This document shows, piece by piece, positions 59,330-64,000 of a DNA stretch of 64,000 bases. The DNA comes from Phoenicibacter sp963592435. Its GTDB lineage: Bacteria; Actinomycetota; Coriobacteriia; Coriobacteriales; Eggerthellaceae. Position numbers and translations under genes: made by a program. Where the stretch lies: positions 62,001 to 126,000 of the forward strand of contig CAVAWT010000001.1 in NCBI GenBank assembly GCA_963592435.1, in the 5' to 3' direction. The notes beneath the pieces were generated by a model. The model was not told the origin of the DNA and ran no database searches. It saw nothing but the letters and a program-made list of their open reading frames with translations. Each line of letters begins with the position of its first letter. The stretch's first letter is position 1.

Positions 59330-62155
59330 CTAGCCAAGAACTTTTGCGCAACGCTCACAAACATCTGAGTGGTTTTCATCTGTTGAAAGATGTACATAAT
59401 TCCAGCAACGAGGGCATTTATCAAGCTCTGTTTTCTCGACACTAGCAAGAGTCTCTTCCCCTTCAACAAACTCAACTTCAGCGCAAATCAGAAGTTCGAT
59501 GATGACTTTATCGTCGTATTTTTTAATCACGTTCAAATTGTCTTTGGAAGTGGCAATTTTAATGGATGCTTCTTGGCTCTTCTTGATTGAACCTTCTCCC
59601 CTTGCTTCCTCAATTGCTTTCGTTGCAGCGTCGCGGACCTCGAACAAAACTTCAAAATCGCTTAACAGCTCGTCTTGTGCCCCCTTTGGAACTGAAGGTG
59701 TGAAGTTGTCTGCATCTGGCCAACCAGCGAGCTGGACTGAAACTTCTCTGTCGTCTTCTTTCAAACCTTCTGGCCAAAAGCCCCAAACTTCTTCAGTCGT
59801 GAAAGAAAGAATTGGAGACAAAACTCGAACAAGAACGTTTAATACGTTTTCAAGAACACTTTGAACAGCGCGTCTGCGAGGTGAATTCGCGCTTTCTGAA
59901 TAGAGCCTGTCTTTTGCGACGTCCATATATATAGCACTCAAATCATTGTTTACAAAGTCATAAAGTGTGCGATAGACATAATGGAATTTGCATTCATCAT
60001 AAGCCTTATTAACGTCGTCTAGGACCTTTGAAAGCTTTACCATGACCCATTTATCAATCGGCTCCAAGTCCTCGAAGTTCTTGACCCTATCTTCGCTCTT
60101 AAAGTCGTCCAAGTTGCCGAGAAGGAAACGGAAGATGTTTCTGAACTTGCGGTAGGCATCGCTTGTTCTTTGCAAAATTGAATCAGAAATGCTCACATCT
60201 TGTGAATAATCAACAGAAGAGACCCACATGCGCAAAACATCAGCTCCAACTTTATTGACAACTTCAGCTGGATCAACGCCATTTCCAAGCGATTTGCTCA
60301 TCTTGCGTCCGTTTTCATCAACTGTGAAACCGCAATGCATGACCGATTTATAAGGTGCTGTTCCATAAGCTCCGACACTTGTCAAAAGTGAAGACTGGAA
60401 CCAGCCTCTGTGCTGATCAGATCCTTCCAGATACATCTCAGCAGGCCAAGTGAGACCTTCATCTGCTCGATGCTTTAAGACAGATGTGTGAGAAACGCCA
60501 CTCTCCCACCAAACATCCAAAATGTCTTTTTCAGGAAGAACTTCAGTGCATCCGCAATGTTCACACTTTGTGTCCTTAGGGAGATATTCACTCGGATCTT
60601 TAGTAAACCATGCATCAGCTCCTTCTTCGTTAAAGAGCTTGATAACAGCGTCAAACGTCTCTTCAGTTGCTATTGTTTCTCCACATTTTGCGCACTTAAA
60701 AACTGGCAGTGGAACACCCCACGATCTTTGACGAGAAATGCACCAGTCAGGGCGTTCCTCAACCATTGCACCAATCCTGTTAGAAGCCCACTCTGGAATC
60801 CACTTGACGTTTTCTTTAATTTCTTTTAGTGCTTGACTGCGAAGGTTAGTTTTATCCATCGAAACAAACCACTGATCAGTCGCTCTGAAAATAACAGGTT
60901 CGTGACATCTCCAGCAATGAGGATAGGAGTGAGTGATCTTGACTTCTGCAACTAAAGTCCCCTCGCCACGCAGCCACTCAATAATTTTAGGGTTTGAGTC
61001 ATCAGTCGAAAGACCAGCAAACTGTCCTGCTTCTTCCGTGAGAACTCCGTCGTCATCAACTGGCATTAAAGTCATGATTCCGTCAAATTGTTGAGCGACA
61101 ACGTAGTCCTCAACACCGTGACCAGGCGCTGTGTGGACGCAACCTGTGCCAGAATCGAGAGTGACATGGTCTCCATAGATAACTTTTCCCTTTAAATCTT
61201 GACGAATTGGGCAAGTGTATGTGAGACCACACAATTCTTTCCCCGAAACGCTAACAACGTTGCCGTCGCCATCTTTTGCAAGTGAATAATCATCCCAGCT
61301 GGCAACTTCTGCAACTTGTTCGACCAGTTCTCGAGCCATTAGCATTGCATTGTCATTATTCAAGACAAAGACATATTCTGCATTTGGAGCAAGTGAGACG
61401 GCTGTGTTTGCAGGAAGAGTCCAAGGTGTTGTTGTCCAAATCAAAACATAGGGAGTTTTTTCAGATGCATCTGTGTCTTTAAACTGGGAAGGCAATTCAT
61501 CGAGCTTAAAGTTAACGAAAATTGACGGAGAAGTTTCATCTCCATATTCAATCTCAGCCTCTGCAAGTGCAGTGTGGCAATGAGAACACCAATGAATTGG
61601 CTTTCTGCCTCGATAGATCGCGCCATCGAGATACATCTTTTTAAAAATTTCAACATTTCCTGACTCATAATTTGGCAAAAAAGTGAGATAGGGATGATCC
61701 CAATCGCCGTTCACACCAAGGCGTTTAAATCCGTCACGTTGCAAATCAACACACTTGACAGCCCAGTCACGACAAAGTTTCCTAACTTCAGACTGTGGCA
61801 TTTCGCGCATTTTTTCGGTGCCGAGCTGCTTTTCAATGATGTGCTCAATCGGTTGTCCGTGACAATCCCAACCTGGGACATAAGGCGTATAATACCCACG
61901 TTGAGCGTGTGATTTGTTAACAAAGTCTTTCAAAATTTTGTTAAAAGCATGTCCAATGTGAATTGGTCCGTTGGCATAAGGTGGACCATCATGCAAAACA
62001 AACGGCTCACCTTCCTTGTTTTTCTCCAAAACTTTTGAATAAATGTCTTCTTCTTCCCATTTCTTCAAAACCTCAGGTTCACGATGCGCCAGATCACCAC
62101 GCATAGGAAAGTCAGTCTTTGGTAAATTCATCGTTTCTTTATAATTATTCGACAT
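59330..62155 (-). CDS. ileS: isoleucyl-tRNA synthetase
   Basis: Charges tRNA-Ile. The 941-residue class I enzyme has PYANGPIHIGHAFN (HIGH) near 59-72, the CP1 editing domain with GTGCVHTAPGHG, GRKMSKSLGNG near 597-607 and a C-terminal zinc finger (CPRCWNY and CERCAKVLG). The short type with this C-terminal zinc finger is the usual bacterial class 1. GAGGAAG lies before the ATG. First gene of a six-gene run. No T-box is found in the 209 bases upstream. Confidence 0.97.
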   Translation of the reverse strand: MSNNYKETMNLPKTDFPMRGDLAHREPEVLKKWEEEDIYSKVLEKNKEGEPFVLHDGPPYANGPIHIGHAFNKILKDFVNKSHAQRGYYTPYVPGWDCHGQPIEHIIEKQLGTEKMREMPQSEVRKLCRDWAVKCVDLQRDGFKRLGVNGDWDHPYLTFLPNYESGNVEIFKKMYLDGAIYRGRKPIHWCSHCHTALAEAEIEYGDETSPSIFVNFKLDELPSQFKDTDASEKTPYVLIWTTTPWTLPANTAVSLAPNAEYVFVLNNDNAMLMARELVEQVAEVASWDDYSLAKDGDGNVVSVSGKELCGLTYTCPIRQDLKGKVIYGDHVTLDSGTGCVHTAPGHGVEDYVVAQQFDGIMTLMPVDDDGVLTEEAGQFAGLSTDDSNPKIIEWLRGEGTLVAEVKITHSYPHCWRCHEPVIFRATDQWFVSMDKTNLRSQALKEIKENVKWIPEWASNRIGAMVEERPDWCISRQRSWGVPLPVFKCAKCGETIATEETFDAVIKLFNEEGADAWFTKDPSEYLPKDTKCEHCGCTEVLPEKDILDVWWESGVSHTSVLKHRADEGLTWPAEMYLEGSDQHRGWFQSSLLTSVGAYGTAPYKSVMHCGFTVDENGRKMSKSLGNGVDPAEVVNKVGADVLRMWVSSVDYSQDVSISDSILQRTSDAYRKFRNIFRFLLGNLDDFKSEDRVKNFEDLEPIDKWVMVKLSKVLDDVNKAYDECKFHYVYRTLYDFVNNDLSAIYMDVAKDRLYSESANSPRRRAVQSVLENVLNVLVRVLSPILSFTTEEVWGFWPEGLKEDDREVSVQLAGWPDADNFTPSVPKGAQDELLSDFEVLFEVRDAATKAIEEARGEGSIKKSQEASIKIATSKDNLNVIKKYDDKVIIELLICAEVEFVEGEETLASVEKTELDKCPRCWNYVHLSTDENHSDVCERCAKVLG

Positions 62156-62364
62156 GCTTTTCTTCCTCTAATTTTTTATCTCTTAAAAAAAACTTATATT
62201 TAGATGATTTCTCGTCAAACAAACATAGTTAAGTATAACGCGAATAAAAGAATTAGTTTAAATGAAGACGAAAATTAACACGACTCTTTTGTATAATCTA
62301 AAAAAAACAAGTCTAAAATTTATTTAACAAATCAACTTTTTAAAGTAGAAGGAGTTCTTTAGAT
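62156..62364. promoter_or_regulatory. divergent ileS / degV promoter region
   Basis: A 209-base AT-rich gap. For ileS, TATACT on the minus strand (62237-62232) is a good -10 with a weak -35 (TTAAAC region). For degV, TATAAT at 62292-62297 is a consensus -10 without a clear -35, and AAGGAG lies 10 bases before its ATG. No T-box or other structured leader is seen. Confidence 0.5.
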
Positions 62365-63237
62365 ATGTCTTTTAAAATTGTTAGCGATTCATGTGCAAAC
62401 TTAACAGATGAAATCATTGATAAATTCGACTTAACAATTTTGCCTTTGACTTTCATGGTTGACGGCAAACAACACACATCATATAAAAAGAGAGAAAAAT
62501 CAAACCTTCCTAAGTTCTATAAAATGATGCGCGAAGGCAAAGTCGTCACAACTTCCCTTCCTAACCTTGTCGATTCGAAAAAGGAAATCGAGAAAATTTT
62601 GAAAGGTGGAGAAGATGTTTTGCTAATAGCTTTTTCGTCAGGACTTTCGGGGACCTACACTGCAATCGACTTGATTTGCAAGGAACTTGCTTCAAAATAT
62701 GAAGACAGAAAAATCATGACAGTTGACACTTTGGCAGCTGCCGCTGGTCAAGGAATGTTAGTCTGGATGGCAGCAGAGATGCGTGATGATGGAGAATCGA
62801 TTGAGACTGTTCATAAGTGGCTTGAAGATAACAAGTTGCACCTCGCTCATTGGTTCACAGTTGACGACCTGCACTTCTTAGAGCGCGGTGGACGCGTTTC
62901 AAAAACAGCCGCATTTGCAGGAACTGTTCTAAACATCAAGCCTGTTTTGCATGTTGACGATGAAGGACACTTAATTCCAATGGAAAAAGTTCGCGGAAGA
63001 AAAAAGTCAATCGATGCTCTTGTTACACACATGCAAGAAACGATGGTTGAGCCTTATGACTACAAAGTCTTGATTTCTCATGGCGATTGCCTGGAAGATG
63101 CTGAAGCACTTGCAAAAATAGTTAAAGAGAAAACTGGCGTAAGCGACATTCACATCAACTGTCTTGATCCTGTCATTGGTGCACATTCAGGACCAGGCAC
63201 GTTAGCTCTTTTCTATCTTGCTACAAGCAGAAACTAA
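62365..63237 (+). CDS. DegV family fatty-acid-binding protein
   Basis: A 290-residue soluble protein of the DegV/FakB family, which in Gram-positives binds a fatty acid and presents it to the kinase FakA. The family start KIVSDSCANLTDE is present, with FSSGLSGTYTAI near 91-102 (the fatty-acid head-group site), HFLERGGRVSKTAAF near 171-185 and the C-terminal GAHSGPGTLALFYL. No fakA gene is in the window, and specificity cannot be told. Confidence 0.93.
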   Translation: MSFKIVSDSCANLTDEIIDKFDLTILPLTFMVDGKQHTSYKKREKSNLPKFYKMMREGKVVTTSLPNLVDSKKEIEKILKGGEDVLLIAFSSGLSGTYTAIDLICKELASKYEDRKIMTVDTLAAAAGQGMLVWMAAEMRDDGESIETVHKWLEDNKLHLAHWFTVDDLHFLERGGRVSKTAAFAGTVLNIKPVLHVDDEGHLIPMEKVRGRKKSIDALVTHMQETMVEPYDYKVLISHGDCLEDAEALAKIVKEKTGVSDIHINCLDPVIGAHSGPGTLALFYLATSRN

Positions 63238-63265
63238 CTTAAAACAAAATAATTATAAAAATTAA

Positions 63266-63287
63266 TTAGCAATTTTTATATTGCTAA
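63266..63287 (-). terminator. Rho-independent terminator of pta
   Basis: Perfect 8-bp arms TTAGCAAT (63266-63273) and ATTGCTAA (63280-63287) with a 6-base loop. On the minus strand it overlaps the last codons and stop of pta and is followed by TTAATTTTTATAATT, a T-rich run. It would not work as well for degV. Confidence 0.7.
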
Positions 63288-64000
63288 CGTTGACTGTATT
63301 GCAGTGATTGCTACAACTCCAACTATGTCATCGACTGAGCATCCGCGCGACAAGTCATTGACAGGAGCTGCCAAGCCTTGAGTTATTGGTCCATAAGCGT
63401 CAGCTTTTGCTAGTCGCTGCACAAGTTTATAGCCAATGTTTCCAGCATCCAAGTCAGGGAATATCAAAACATTTGCTCTGCCAGCAACCTTGGAGTCAGG
63501 AAATTTAGAATCGGCAATCTCTTTGACAAGAGCAGTGTCGAGTTGCATCTCACCATCGATGTCAAGCTCTGGAGCTTGTTCTTTTGCAAGCATAGTTGCT
63601 GTGACGACTTTTTGGGCATCCAAGTTCTTTGCACTTCCCAAACTTGAGTGTGAAAGCATGGCAACGCGAGGATGATCGCCAACAAAAATTTTGAAGGTGT
63701 GGGCTGACTGAACTGCAATATTTGCAAGTTCTTCCTGATCAGGATTAACATTTAAGCCCGAATCAGAAAAAATGAAAGTTCCATTTTCACCATATTCGCA
63801 GTTCGGAACACACATAATAAAGAAAGCTGAAACAAGTCGTGCGTCTGGAGCAGTTTTAATTATTTGAAGTGCAGGGCGCAAAACGTCCCCAGTTGCATGT
63901 GTTGCACCTGCAACAACTCCATCGACTCGCCCAGTTTTTAAAAGCATCATTGCAAGATAGAGTGGGTCTTCAATCGTTTTTTTGGCTTCTTCTTCGGTCA
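63276..64000 (-). CDS. pta: phosphate acetyltransferase, N-terminus outside the window
   Basis: Interconverts acetyl-CoA and acetyl phosphate. The frame stays open to the window edge (TEEEAKKTIEDPLYLAMMLL before the internal Met at 63950), so the start lies beyond 64000. The visible 240 residues are the C-terminal PTA_PTB domain: DGVVAGATHATGDVLRP, FSDSGLNVNPDQEELANIA, ARVAMLSHSSLGSA, VFPDLDAGN-type IFPDLDAGNIGYKLVQRL and GPITQGLAAPVNDLSRG. A butyryltransferase (Ptb) is less likely given these motifs. With ackA elsewhere it would give ATP from acetyl-CoA. Confidence 0.95.
   Translation of the reverse strand, partial: TEEEAKKTIEDPLYLAMMLLKTGRVDGVVAGATHATGDVLRPALQIIKTAPDARLVSAFFIMCVPNCEYGENGTFIFSDSGLNVNPDQEELANIAVQSAHTFKIFVGDHPRVAMLSHSSLGSAKNLDAQKVVTATMLAKEQAPELDIDGEMQLDTALVKEIADSKFPDSKVAGRANVLIFPDLDAGNIGYKLVQRLAKADAYGPITQGLAAPVNDLSRGCSVDDIVGVVAITAIQSTLAI

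Noticed and set aside
62156..62364. T-box riboswitch before ileS.
   Set aside because: The gap is AT-rich with no T-box consensus or long hairpins.

Overview
The window is a gene-dense, AT-rich bacterial chromosome segment of about 50 protein genes, one tRNA gene and no insertion sequence, prophage or CRISPR array. Most genes lie on the minus strand in long, tightly packed operons, often overlapping by 1 to 30 bases; no gap without a gene exceeds about 210 bases. The gene set and order (tig-clpP-clpX-valS, hrcA-dnaJ-rsmE-mtaB-ybeY-dgkA-era-recO, ileS-lspA-rluD, thrS-prfA-prmC), a lipoprotein-type solute-binding protein, several apparently leaderless promoters and a PacL-like partner of a P-type ATPase fit an anaerobic Gram-positive, most likely a low-GC actinobacterium of the Coriobacteriia type. 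That placement is inference from content and was not tested against a database.

Layout. 1-2735 (+): miaB (5' end missing), miaA, nrdR, dut. 2767-7628 (-): an envelope cluster of pgsA, a VanW-type protein, a D,D-carboxypeptidase, a zinc-ribbon/FHA protein and a small DciA-like protein. 7643-12932 (-): a complete six-gene Ech-type membrane [NiFe] hydrogenase, echABCDEF. 13099-17807 (+): a four-gene ABC importer (lipoprotein, two permeases, fused double ATPase), preceded by a perfect GTGTTAC-N13-GTAACAC palindrome of the NikR type and carrying a His-rich ATPase N-terminus, so nickel is the likely substrate. 17804-26935 (-): recO, a zinc-ribbon/PASTA protein, era, dgkA, ybeY, mtaB, rsmE, dnaJ, hrcA (with a perfect CIRCE) and hemW. 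26925-33107 (-): dus, pgk, gap, uvrA. 33243-36413 (-): hypA and a large multi-cluster FAD/NAD(P) oxidoreductase. 36468-43558 (-): a stand-alone riboflavin kinase, an alanine/glycine:Na+ symporter, a metal P-type ATPase with its PacL-like partner, serA and serC. 43632-54410 (-): prmC, prfA, thrS (with a structured leader), a zinc-ribbon membrane protein, valS, clpX, clpP and tig. 54519-55947 (+): tRNA-Leu(UAG) and sstT. 56022-62155 (-): a DUF3841 protein, separate coaB and coaC, rluD, lspA, ileS. 62365-63237 (+): degV. 63276-64000 (-): pta, cut by the window edge.

How it fits together. Nickel import, the Ech hydrogenase, the nickel-insertion protein HypA and a ferredoxin/NAD(P)-type oxidoreductase form one hydrogen-metabolism theme. 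Pgk, Gap and Pta point to substrate-level phosphorylation with acetyl phosphate. A fermentative anaerobe that disposes of ferredoxin electrons as H2 and couples this to ion pumping is the simplest reading (inference).

Several housekeeping proteins are shorter or split compared with the common forms: trigger factor without its PPIase domain, a short HrcA, riboflavin kinase without FAD synthetase, separate CoaB and CoaC, and a first ABC domain with a cut-down helical region. These, the probable leaderless promoters and the thrS leader are the main points for follow-up.
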